NCBI GenBank assembly: GCA_902773155.1
Contig: CACYDK010000108.1
Span: forward strand, 1-8,434
Reading direction: 5' to 3'
From: an uncultured Ruminococcus sp.
GTDB taxonomy: Bacteria > Bacillota > Clostridia > Oscillospirales > Acutalibacteraceae
DNA: 8,434 nucleotides
Shown here one piece after another: positions 1 to 7,064 of this stretch (position 1 is its first letter; the number at the start of each line of letters is the position of its first letter). Both the position numbers and the translations under genes were made by a program. The notes beneath the pieces were generated by a model. That model did no database searches and was not told the DNA's origin. It worked only from the letters and a program-made list of their open reading frames with translations.

Positions 1-18
1 AGGCATATGGAGAAAAAT

Positions 19-1131
19 ATGAAAAGACTATTTATAATCATTGCGGTTATTTTTTTGACCGCGCTGTCTGTAACAGAGGTAAAGGCTGAAAGATTTAATG
101 AAAGCGTACCGACAGATGAGCTTTTGAGCTCGATTCCCGAAAACGCCAGAGACGCCCTGAAAAGCTTCGGAATAGACGAACCTGACGCGGATAAAATCAG
201 CAGTATGAGCTTTGAATCTTTTGCGGAATATATTGTTAACAATATATTTTCCGAGGCCAAAGAACCTATGTCTGTTCTCGGCTTGATTATCGCCGTTATG
301 CTGATCTACAGCCTCGTATACTCTATGCGTATTTCGCTTGCAAATAATACCGCTTCACAGGCGCTGAGCGTTTGTTTGACTCTTGCGATAGGATGTCTTG
401 TCGTTGCGCCGATAAGCTCAGTGATTACCTGCGGCTGTGAGATTGTTATGACTTCGGCGAATGTTATGCTGGCGTTTTTGCCTGTTATGGCCGGTGTTTT
501 GATAGGCTCCGGTAAAGCTGCATCATCGGCTTCGTTTAACGGCATTATGCTTTTGTGCTGCGAAGGCGTGTCCCAGATAATCGGAAAGCTTGCCGCGCCG
601 TTTCTTAGAATATTCTTTGCACTCGGTATAAGCTCGGCAATATCGCCGGAAACTAATCTAAGCGGTATAATGCGCCATGTTTCGGGTTTTATAAAATGGC
701 TCTTGGGAATTAGTATGACCGTTTTTACGATGTTTCTTTCTTTTAAACAGATAATTGCCTCGGGAGTCGACAGCGCTTCCGGACGAGCTGTCAGGCTCGG
801 ACTTTCGGGAATGGTGCCAATAGTTGGCTCCGCGCTTTCTGAGGCTTACCAAACCGTTACAGGCTCCGTAGGGCTTATGAAAAACGGACTCGGAGTATTT
901 GTGATAATAGCGCTCGCGGTTATGTACATACCCACCCTGATTAAATGCGTTTTATGGATAGTGACGCTAAATATAGGGAAGGCGGCAGGCGAGGTTCTAA
1001 ACCTCAGAGAACCGGTTTTACTTATCGAAAGCGCCCGCTACGTCACTTCTACGCTGGTTTCAGTAATGCTCTGCGTGGTCTCTGTGTTCATTATCTCTAC
1101 CGGAATAATTCTGGTATCAGGCGGCGCGTGA
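19..1131 (+). CDS. spoIIIAE: Stage III sporulation protein AE, polytopic membrane protein
   Basis: SpoIIIAE is the large multi-pass membrane component of the SpoIIIA-SpoIIQ channel complex, made in the mother cell. From the ATG at 19 the product is 370 aa. It has a signal peptide at residues 1-23 (MKRL start, hydrophobic core, cleavage likely after VKA), a polar extracytoplasmic part at about 24-82, then roughly six or seven hydrophobic segments near 85-103, 115-136, 143-163, 187-207, 223-243, 290-312 and 343-366. The length and the signal-plus-multipass layout fit the family. An in-frame ATG at 7 would add four residues. I prefer 19 because GGAG at 9-12 lies 6 nt upstream, whereas ATG 7 has only AGG at 1-3 with 3 nt spacing. 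The stop TGA shares its last base with the ATG of spoIIIAF. Identification is strong because AF, AG and AH follow in canonical order; spoIIIAA-AD should lie just left of the window. Confidence 0.93.
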   Translation: MKRLFIIIAVIFLTALSVTEVKAERFNESVPTDELLSSIPENARDALKSFGIDEPDADKISSMSFESFAEYIVNNIFSEAKEPMSVLGLIIAVMLIYSLVYSMRISLANNTASQALSVCLTLAIGCLVVAPISSVITCGCEIVMTSANVMLAFLPVMAGVLIGSGKAASSASFNGIMLLCCEGVSQIIGKLAAPFLRIFFALGISSAISPETNLSGIMRHVSGFIKWLLGISMTVFTMFLSFKQIIASGVDSASGRAVRLGLSGMVPIVGSALSEAYQTVTGSVGLMKNGLGVFVIIALAVMYIPTLIKCVLWIVTLNIGKAAGEVLNLREPVLLIESARYVTSTLVSVMLCVVSVFIISTGIILVSGGA

Positions 1132-1601
1132 TGGATGGTATAGCTTCTGTAGCGACTGCGGTTTGCATATGCGCCGTGATCTCGTCAATTTTGAATATGC
1201 TTCTGCCTCAGGGAAGCATGAAAAAGCTGTATGGACTCATTGCCGGTATGTTTTTGCTTTGTTGTATGGTCGTTCCCGTAAAAAATGCGTTAGAAAGCTT
1301 TCGTATAGAAATAAACGCTGAATCAAAGACTCCTATTACGGCTACTGCCGACGAAGCCTTTAATCAAAACGTTATAAGAGAGACAGAATCCATACTCGAA
1401 AAGCGTGCTTTCTTGCTTTTGAAGCAGAACGGAATAACTATAAATAAATGCCGTATAAGACTAAAGAATACGGACGAATTCGGAATATTAATCGACAGCG
1501 TCAGCATATATATAAATAAAGGCCAAGCTGAAAGGCCTTTAGATATAAAAAGAATAATAAGGGAAAAATTCGAGGTAGATCCTCAGGTGATACAGGAATG
1601 A
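1131..1601 (+). CDS. spoIIIAF: Stage III sporulation protein AF
   Basis: SpoIIIAF is a membrane-anchored part of the SpoIIIA complex. The product is 156 aa. It has two N-terminal transmembrane helices (about residues 5-25 and 32-52, the second ending in MVVPV) followed by a soluble domain of about 100 residues rich in charged residues, the expected layout of the family. The reading frame stays open upstream to 945, but that part overlaps spoIIIAE and encodes basic, non-membrane sequence, so it is not coding. The ATG at 1131 is chosen because it overlaps the spoIIIAE stop by one base and has AGGCGG at 1119-1124 at suitable spacing; a GTG one codon earlier is also possible. The gene overlaps spoIIIAG by four bases (ATGA), so AE-AF-AG are probably translationally coupled. 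Confidence 0.92.
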   Translation: MDGIASVATAVCICAVISSILNMLLPQGSMKKLYGLIAGMFLLCCMVVPVKNALESFRIEINAESKTPITATADEAFNQNVIRETESILEKRAFLLLKQNGITINKCRIRLKNTDEFGILIDSVSIYINKGQAERPLDIKRIIREKFEVDPQVIQE

Positions 1602-2032
1602 AAATGCCGGATTTAAAAAAGCTTATGACCGACGGCAGGCTTCGAAAACTAATTATTCTATGCGGAGCGTTGGGGATAGGCCTGATTCTTCTTTCGTCAT
1701 TGACGGATTTTTCCGATAACGATAATACCGCAATAAACTATAACGTTTCCGAATACTGTGAGGATGTCAGGCTTTCGCTGAAAAACATTCTGGAGAATAT
1801 GGATGGCGTTGGAGAATGCGAGGTGCTGCTGACGGTCGAAAATTCTGTCGAGGGTGTTTATCTCGAGAATAACCAGACCAAGACCAAGGAGATAGAGCCG
1901 AAAATCCGCGGAGTAGTCGTTGCCTGTGAGGGCGGTGACGACGCGGTTGTAGAAGAGCGTGTGACTCAGGCGGTGACTAAAGCCTTCGATATCTCGACCG
2001 CAAAGGTTTTTGTAACTAAACTAAAAGAATAG
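1598..2032 (+). CDS. spoIIIAG: Stage III sporulation protein AG, short form
   Basis: SpoIIIAG forms the large ring of the mother cell-forespore channel and shares the ring-building fold of FliF/YscJ proteins. The product is 144 aa: a short basic cytoplasmic tail (1-17), one transmembrane helix (about 18-36), a linker, and a ring-building domain (about 50-141) containing the recognisable stretches GVGECEVLLTV (70-80), IRGVVVACEGG (103-113) and a helix-strand end with VTQAVTKAFDI. The Bacillus subtilis protein is about 229 aa; most of the difference is in the region between the two strands (here about residues 81-101) plus a shorter N-terminal linker. Two starts are possible: ATG 1598, with AGGTGA at 1585-1590 seven nt upstream and overlapping the spoIIIAF stop, or ATG 1604, with AGGA at 1594-1597 six nt upstream. 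Confidence 0.92.
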   Translation: MKMPDLKKLMTDGRLRKLIILCGALGIGLILLSSLTDFSDNDNTAINYNVSEYCEDVRLSLKNILENMDGVGECEVLLTVENSVEGVYLENNQTKTKEIEPKIRGVVVACEGGDDAVVEERVTQAVTKAFDISTAKVFVTKLKE

Positions 2033-2035
2033 AAT

Positions 2036-2058
2036 CCCGGTGCAAAAAGCCGGGTTTT
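2036..2058 (+). terminator. Weak hairpin with short T-run after spoIIIAG
   Basis: CCCGG (2036-2040) can pair with CCGGG (2050-2054) across a 9-nt loop, followed by TTTT at 2055-2058. It begins four bases after the spoIIIAG stop. The five-base stem is short, so it may be a partial attenuator lowering readthrough into spoIIIAH, an mRNA 3'-end stabiliser, or chance. Confidence 0.35.
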
Positions 2059-2080
2059 CGGTGAGAGCAACGGCCTATCG

Positions 2081-2149
2081 CCTTATCTCCGTTTACTCCT
2101 TATCTGTCCACGGTAGGGTTGTAAGAAATAATAAATTATTGTGGACAGA
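2081..2149 (+). promoter_or_regulatory. Repeat-rich leader before spoIIIAH
   Basis: Two structures lie here. CCTTATCT occurs twice (2081-2088 and 2098-2105, 17-bp period). TCTGTCCAC (2103-2111) is the perfect 9-bp inverted complement of GTGGACAGA (2141-2149), with a 29-nt AT-rich loop between. The right arm includes the possible GTG start at 2141 and abuts the AGG at 2151-2153 that precedes the ATG at 2156. In RNA, folding would place a stem against the spoIIIAH ribosome binding region. I see no convincing sigma-E or sigma-A promoter here. The regulatory role is inferred; only the repeats are seen. Confidence 0.35.
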
Positions 2150-2155
2150 AAGGCT

Positions 2156-2719
2156 ATGGCGATTATTATGAAAATACGAAAAAAACAGCTGATTGCGGCG
2201 GCTCTTGTGCTTTCGCTGGGAGCCGCGGTTTATCTCAACTGGAGTCTAACGTCTCCGAAAACCGTTTCAAAAATGCTCGGAGAAACAAAGTTTGTAAATG
2301 CTACGGTTTCGACCACGGCTACTCCCGACGAGACCAAGGAGGTAGTAGCGGTGAAGAATCTTTCGGAAAAGCAGGAGAAATACTTTGCTTCGGCAAAAAC
2401 CGAGCGGGACAAAATCCAGGACAAAATAATAGATGAGGCCAACGAGATGCTTGGCGTTGACGATACGCCCGATGAAAACAAGAGCGAGGCTCAGAATATG
2501 GCCGCTGCGATGATAAAGAATTTTACTCTTCAGAACACTATCGAAAGTACGCTTAAGGCTAAAGGTTTTTCGCAGTGCCTCTGCTATATAAACGAGGGGG
2601 GATGTACTGTTACGGTTCCAAAGAGCGATATGAAGAAAAACGGACGCGTTGTAATAAAAGCCGCCGTTACTTCAACAGCCGGGATTCCGTTTGATAAAAT
2701 TACTGTTGTTACAGTGTAA
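2156..2719 (+). CDS. spoIIIAH: Stage III sporulation protein AH
   Basis: SpoIIIAH is the mother-cell membrane protein whose extracellular domain binds SpoIIQ from the forespore, holding the engulfed forespore and forming part of the channel. From ATG 2156 the product is 187 aa: a basic start (KIRKKQ), one transmembrane helix (about 11-28, ending LNW as in clostridial homologues), a low-complexity Thr/Val-rich linker (about 40-65), a charged helical stretch (68-100) and a C-terminal ring-building domain (about 108-187) with helix, AKGFSQC, and terminal strands. Three cysteines cluster at 141, 143 and 150 in the exported domain. The start is uncertain: GTG 2141 has no visible ribosome site, ATG 2156 has GAAAGG only 2 nt upstream, and ATG 2168 begins closest to the family's usual MK(x)RKKQ start. 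It is last in the spoIIIA operon, about 120 nt after spoIIIAG. Confidence 0.9.
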   Translation: MAIIMKIRKKQLIAAALVLSLGAAVYLNWSLTSPKTVSKMLGETKFVNATVSTTATPDETKEVVAVKNLSEKQEKYFASAKTERDKIQDKIIDEANEMLGVDDTPDENKSEAQNMAAAMIKNFTLQNTIESTLKAKGFSQCLCYINEGGCTVTVPKSDMKKNGRVVIKAAVTSTAGIPFDKITVVTV

Positions 2720-2779
2720 ATCCAATTTACTTTGCTTATAAAAGCTCAGTATTTGCTGTAACTTTAATTGGATTTGCAC
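2714..2779 (+). repeat. 14-bp inverted repeat overlapping the spoIIIAH stop
   Basis: GTGTAAATCCAATT (2714-2727) pairs with AATTGGATTTGCAC (2766-2779), 13 Watson-Crick pairs plus one T-G. The TAA stop of spoIIIAH lies in the left arm. The 38-nt loop contains a nested GCTT-ATAA-AAGC hairpin (2734-2745) and a small CAG/CTG pairing (2747-2758), so the RNA could form a branched structure. There is no T-run directly after it, so it is not a typical rho-independent terminator. It may still end or protect the spoIIIA transcript. The rest of the 180-nt gap holds the promoter and leader of the next gene. Confidence 0.5.
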
Positions 2780-2806
2780 AATCATAATTACATTTTTGTA
2801 AAACTG

Positions 2807-2835
2807 TTGCTTTTTCATTTCCTTTAAGGTAAAAT
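2807..2835 (+). promoter_or_regulatory. Sigma-A type promoter for the IspD-like gene
   Basis: TTGCTT (2807-2812) and TAAAAT (2830-2835) are separated by 17 bp, close to the vegetative consensus and in AT-rich DNA. Transcription would start near 2842 and give a leader of about 58 nt, which contains a small CTCC/GGAG hairpin (2856-2869). This places the cytidylyltransferase gene in its own unit, apart from the sporulation operon. Confidence 0.6.
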
Positions 2836-2899
2836 ATCACTTGGTTAATCAAGCGCTCCTGTATTGGAGATAGAATTTTACGGATTGGAAGTATAAAGT

Positions 2900-3634
2900 A
2901 TGAATGTTGCGATCATTTTAGCGGGAGGCGTCGGTTCAAGGGTCGGCGCCGATCGCCCTAAGCAGTTTATAGAGATTTTAGGAAAGCCGATTCTCGCTTA
3001 TACGGTTGAGAAGTTCAATTCTCATCCTGAAATCGACGCTATCGAGATCGTCTGTGTAAAGAGCCATATCGACTATCTTAAGGATATGGTAAGACAGTAC
3101 GACCTTGATAAGGTAAGATGGATCACCGAGGGCGGAAGCACTTTCCAGGGCTCGGTCATGAACGGCGTCAATTACTTAAAGGACAAGCTCGACGACGACG
3201 ATATCGTGCTTGTGCATTTCGGAGCTTCGCCGTTTGTTGAGCCGGAGCTTATCTCCGACGCGGTAAAGGTTTGCGCAGAAAAGGGCAACGCGATTTCTAC
3301 TACAGATTTTCTTCTGCTTTCCGGCTGGAAGGACGAGGACGGAAAATCCTCCTCGAAGTATATCAACCGCGAAACCGTCGCCTGTATGAACTCTCCGCAC
3401 GCTTTCCAGTTTAAATTCGTCTGCGACCTGTATGAGGAGGGCATACGCACCGGAGTTATAAACGAGGTCGAGCCTCATACAACAACGATGATGTACGCGC
3501 TTAATAAGCCTATCTATTTCTCAAAGGGCAGTCAGACCAATATCAAAATCACTACAAAAGAGGATCTGGATCTTTTCGAGGGATATGTACTTATGAAGCA
3601 GAAGCGCGCTTCTGAAAACAACGGCAAAGGTTAA
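2900..3634 (+). CDS. IspD/TarI-family nucleotide cytidylyltransferase (variant)
   Basis: The 244-aa product is an IspD/TarI-type nucleotidyltransferase, which transfers CMP from CTP to a phosphorylated polyol: methylerythritol phosphate in isoprenoid synthesis (IspD) or ribitol phosphate in wall or capsule synthesis (TarI/Bcs1). Seen motifs: the CTP-binding loop LAGGVGSRVG (7-16) with Arg14, PKQF (20-23) with Lys21, and NIKITTKEDL (214-223) with Lys216, all at IspD-like spacing. Length fits the family (about 225-245 aa). Two usual motifs are altered: HDAARPF is HFGASPF (106-112), losing the Asp and Arg, and QTPQ is NSPHAF (164-169). Ribosome site GGAAG (2887-2891) lies 8 nt before the ATG. 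There is no neighbouring isoprenoid or teichoic gene to decide the substrate. Family is certain; calling it ispD is not safe, so no symbol is given. Confidence 0.85.
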   Translation: MNVAIILAGGVGSRVGADRPKQFIEILGKPILAYTVEKFNSHPEIDAIEIVCVKSHIDYLKDMVRQYDLDKVRWITEGGSTFQGSVMNGVNYLKDKLDDDDIVLVHFGASPFVEPELISDAVKVCAEKGNAISTTDFLLLSGWKDEDGKSSSKYINRETVACMNSPHAFQFKFVCDLYEEGIRTGVINEVEPHTTTMMYALNKPIYFSKGSQTNIKITTKEDLDLFEGYVLMKQKRASENNGKG

Positions 3635-3648
3635 GACAAGCCGTGTGT

Positions 3649-3666
3649 GGTTTTGTTCAGAAAACC
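3649..3666 (+). other. Small hairpin after the cytidylyltransferase gene
   Basis: GGTTTT (3649-3654) pairs with AAAACC (3661-3666) over a GTTCAG loop, 14 nt after the stop. It is AT-rich and lacks a clear T-run. It may contribute to 3'-end formation together with the much stronger hairpin at 3695, or be chance. Confidence 0.25.
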
Positions 3667-3694
3667 GCTTTATATGTATTTGAATAGTTTGTAA

Positions 3695-3734
3695 AAATAG
3701 AGTAGGGGGAGTTTGAACTCCCCCTACTCTATTT
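3695..3734. terminator. Bidirectional rho-independent terminator, 19-bp stem
   Basis: AAATAGAGTAGGGGGAGTT (3695-3713) and its perfect complement (3716-3734) leave only TG between them, so the real loop is a few bases wider. The core is seven G-C-rich pairs (GGGGGAG/CTCCCCC). On the - strand the stem's last ATTT continues into two more T (TTTTT, 3697-3693), a U-run serving ilvC. On the + strand the stem ends in ATTT and is followed by GATCTATTT, serving the cytidylyltransferase gene. It sits exactly between the two convergent genes. Confidence 0.88.
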
Positions 3735-3755
3735 GATCTATTTAGTTGTTGATGA

Positions 3756-4838
<1,083 letters not shown>

Positions 4839-5330
4839 TTAAGCAGAAACCGAGGTTTTGCCCTTGTCTATGGCGATAGTGCCGGTTCTGACTATCTCAC
4901 GGATACCATACGGTTTTACCAAGTCCATAAGCACATGGATCCTCTCGACTGTTTCGCAGTACTCGAGCGTTACGGTGGTGGGACTTACGTCTACGATTTT
5001 TGCCTCGATTTGCTCGGCTATTTTAACGAGCTCAAATCTTTTTGCCGCAGGGCAGTGGATCTTTATGAGCACGAGCTCGCGGCTGATGAATTCGCCCTCG
5101 ATAAGACGCTTTACCTTGATTACGGGAATCAGCTTATTCAGCTGTTTTTCGAGCTGTTCAACAACATATTCGTCGCCGTTGGCGACAATGGTGATCCTCG
5201 AAACCGTCGGATCGCCGGTAACACCTACGGCCAGGGAGTCGATGTTGAATCCTCTGCGCGAAAAGAGACCGGATACCTTGGAGAGAACGCCCGCTTGGTT
5301 TTCAACAAGCACAGATAATGTATATTTCAT
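4839..5330 (-). CDS. ilvN: Acetolactate synthase small (regulatory) subunit
   Basis: IlvN binds the catalytic subunit IlvB, raises its activity and makes it sensitive to feedback inhibition, usually by valine. The 163-aa product is the usual single-unit size. It has an N-terminal ACT domain (about residues 2-75), recognised from SVLVENQAGVLSKVSGLFSR at the start and RGFNIDSLAVG, and a C-terminal ACT-like domain (about 80-158) with ELVLIKI and the ending GIREIVRTGTIAI. The start has GGGAGG at 5341-5336, 5 nt upstream, lying within and just after the ilvB stop. The gap to ilvB is 10 nt, so translation is probably coupled. Nothing appears truncated. Confidence 0.96.
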   Translation of the reverse strand: MKYTLSVLVENQAGVLSKVSGLFSRRGFNIDSLAVGVTGDPTVSRITIVANGDEYVVEQLEKQLNKLIPVIKVKRLIEGEFISRELVLIKIHCPAAKRFELVKIAEQIEAKIVDVSPTTVTLEYCETVERIHVLMDLVKPYGIREIVRTGTIAIDKGKTSVSA

Positions 5331-5340
5331 AAAGGCCTCC

Positions 5341-6966
5341 CTACAGAATTGACGGAGTGTCAGGGTGAACCCTGCACACGAGCACGAACGGTTTATCGCT
5401 CTCTACGATTTTGCCGATGTATTTTTCGGCCTCCTCGTTCGAGCTGACCTCCGCGCTGTCTATGCCGTAAGCCTTAGCCAGAGCCACGATATCGGGACTC
5501 TCGTTCAGGATTGTGGCGCTGTGGCGTTTATTGTAGTGATTATCCTGGAGCTCTCGTACCATACCGAGACGGTAGTTGCGCATAACTATAATTTTGATGT
5601 TGAGGTTGTTCTGGACAATGGTTGAAAGCTCGTTTAAGCTCATCTGGAAGCTTCCGTCTCCGCATACAACTACGACGTCGCGCTTTTTGAGGCCGAGTTT
5701 CGCGCCGATAGCGGCCGGTATGGAGTAGCCCATCGTGCCCATTCCTCCGGTCGTGAAGAAGCGGCCTTCGCGGATCCTGAAATTATTCGCGCACCAAATC
5801 TGGTTCTGGCCGACGTCCGCGCAGAGAATAGCCTTTGCCTTAAGCATCGAGCTAAGCTTGCCTATAAGGGTTCTCGGCTCAACAAAGCCCTCGAAGGTTG
5901 AGATCTTGCTCTGGTAATGAGCTTTTAGATCCTTAACCTCTGCGTCCCATTCATCGTTTATTCTAAAATCGCCGATCTTTTCGATAAGGCTCTTGAGTAC
6001 GTTGTTCATATCTCCGACTATCGGGATATCAACCTTGACGTTCTTACCGATTTCGGCCGGGTCGATGTCGATGTGGATTATCTTGGTGCGCTCGCTCATC
6101 TGGTCGGGGGCGGCTATCGCGCGGTCTCCGAGTCGTGCTCCGCAGACTATAGTGAGGTCTGTGGTGTGCAGAGCCTTGTTCGCGCATCTTCTGCCGTGAG
6201 TTCCCAGCATTCCGAGATATAGGGGATGGTCGCTCGGCATAACGCCTATTCCCATCATTGTTGAGATAACGGGAATCTGAGTCATTTCGGCAAATTTTTG
6301 TAGCTTGAGCTTAGCGCCTGAGCTTAGAACGCCGCCGCCTGATACGATCACGGGTTTTTTAGCGGATTTGATAAGCTCAACCGCTCGCTCGATCTGAACG
6401 CTGTGTCCCTTAGTGTTGGGCTTGTAGCTTTTGATGCTGACCGTTTCAGGGTACTCAAAGCTCTCGATTGTGTTTTCCTGAATATCAACCGGGATATCAA
6501 TCAGAACAGGGCCGGGACGGCCTGTGGAAGCAATATAAAACGCTTCCTTGAAAACCCGCGGCAGATCCTCGGTTTTGGAAACGAGGTAGCTGTGCTTTGT
6601 AAAAGGCTCGCAGGCTCCGGTGATATCGGCTTCCTGAAATACGTCGCGTCCCAGCAGATCGGAGCGAACCTGACCTGTTATGGCGACAATAGGGATCGAG
6701 TCCATATAAGCTGTGGCGATACCGGTTATGAGGTTGGTAGCGCCCGGTCCTGAGGTTGCGATACAAACGCCGGGTTTCATTTTCGCGCGCGCGTAGCCGC
6801 TAGCGGCGTGAGCTGCGTTCTGCCCCTGACGCACGAGCACGTGTTTTATGTCCGAATCAAATAGTGAATCGTAAAAGGGGCATATAGTAGCGCCCGGATA
6901 GCCAAATACCGTGTCGACCCCTTCGGCCTTTAAGCATTTAACCATTATATCTGCGCCGCTTATCAT
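5341..6966 (-). CDS. ilvB: Acetolactate synthase large subunit, atypical at the catalytic Glu
   Basis: IlvB is the thiamine-diphosphate enzyme that condenses two pyruvates, or pyruvate and 2-oxobutyrate, as first common step of branched-chain amino acid synthesis. The 541-aa product has the three expected domains: N-terminal pyrimidine-binding (about 1-170), central FAD-type (about 185-335; HIDIDPAEIGKN at 298-309) and C-terminal pyrophosphate-binding (about 360-541). Seen motifs: GYPGATI (22-28), SGPGATNLITGIATAYMDSIP (72-92), GRDVFQEADITG (106-117), GDGS (436-439) and Asn464, at the correct 27-residue distance from Asp437 for Mg binding. Oddity: where the family has R-H/N-E-Q the sequence reads R46-Q-G-Q, so Gly48 replaces the activating Glu. 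Leu473 stands where E. coli AHAS II has Trp464. Ribosome site AAGGAG (6979-6974) is 7 nt upstream. First gene of ilvBNC. Confidence 0.95.
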   Translation of the reverse strand: MISGADIMVKCLKAEGVDTVFGYPGATICPFYDSLFDSDIKHVLVRQGQNAAHAASGYARAKMKPGVCIATSGPGATNLITGIATAYMDSIPIVAITGQVRSDLLGRDVFQEADITGACEPFTKHSYLVSKTEDLPRVFKEAFYIASTGRPGPVLIDIPVDIQENTIESFEYPETVSIKSYKPNTKGHSVQIERAVELIKSAKKPVIVSGGGVLSSGAKLKLQKFAEMTQIPVISTMMGIGVMPSDHPLYLGMLGTHGRRCANKALHTTDLTIVCGARLGDRAIAAPDQMSERTKIIHIDIDPAEIGKNVKVDIPIVGDMNNVLKSLIEKIGDFRINDEWDAEVKDLKAHYQSKISTFEGFVEPRTLIGKLSSMLKAKAILCADVGQNQIWCANNFRIREGRFFTTGGMGTMGYSIPAAIGAKLGLKKRDVVVVCGDGSFQMSLNELSTIVQNNLNIKIIVMRNYRLGMVRELQDNHYNKRHSATILNESPDIVALAKAYGIDSAEVSSNEEAEKYIGKIVESDKPFVLVCRVHPDTPSIL

Positions 6967-6979
6967 CGTAACACTCCTT

Positions 6980-7014
6980 GTTAATGAGAATATCGGCTAT
7001 TACCCGACATTAAC
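6980..7014 (-). promoter_or_regulatory. Leader inverted repeat of the ilv operon
   Basis: GTTAATG and CATTAAC (7014-7008 and 6986-6980, reading the - strand) form a 7-bp perfect inverted repeat. Inside it TCGG (7007-7004) and CCGA (6996-6993) can pair over a 7-nt loop. The structure covers most of the predicted 5' leader and ends directly against the AAGGAG ribosome site of ilvB. It could act as RNA or as a DNA operator just downstream of the transcription start. No T-box or leader peptide is visible. Confidence 0.4.
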
Positions 7015-7018
7015 CATT

Positions 7019-7047
7019 ATTATAACGCATTAATAGGAAAAAGTAAA
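7019..7047 (-). promoter_or_regulatory. Sigma-A promoter of ilvBNC
   Basis: Reading the - strand, TTTACT (7047-7042) and TATAAT (7024-7019, perfect -10) are 17 bp apart. Transcription should begin near 7012, giving a leader of about 46 nt before the ilvB ATG. Strong match and correct position after the pheT terminator. Confidence 0.78.
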
Positions 7048-7064
7048 GAGAAATAATAATAATT

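Noticed and set aside
945..1130. N-terminal extension of spoIIIAF back to 945
   Set aside because: It lies wholly within spoIIIAE and encodes Arg-rich sequence unlike SpoIIIAF; the ATG at 1131 fits the family start.
2720..2899. Small RNA or short gene in the spoIIIAH to cytidylyltransferase gap
   Set aside because: Only an inverted repeat, a promoter and a short leader are visible; no open frame with a ribosome site.
3176..3478. Open frames on the - strand within the cytidylyltransferase gene
   Set aside because: Shadows of a gene with clear nucleotidyltransferase motifs; no ribosome site or domain.
4858..5352. 164-codon and 127-codon open frames on the + strand across ilvN
   Set aside because: Both are antisense to ilvN, which has clear ACT motifs and a good ribosome site; the frames carry no recognisable family.
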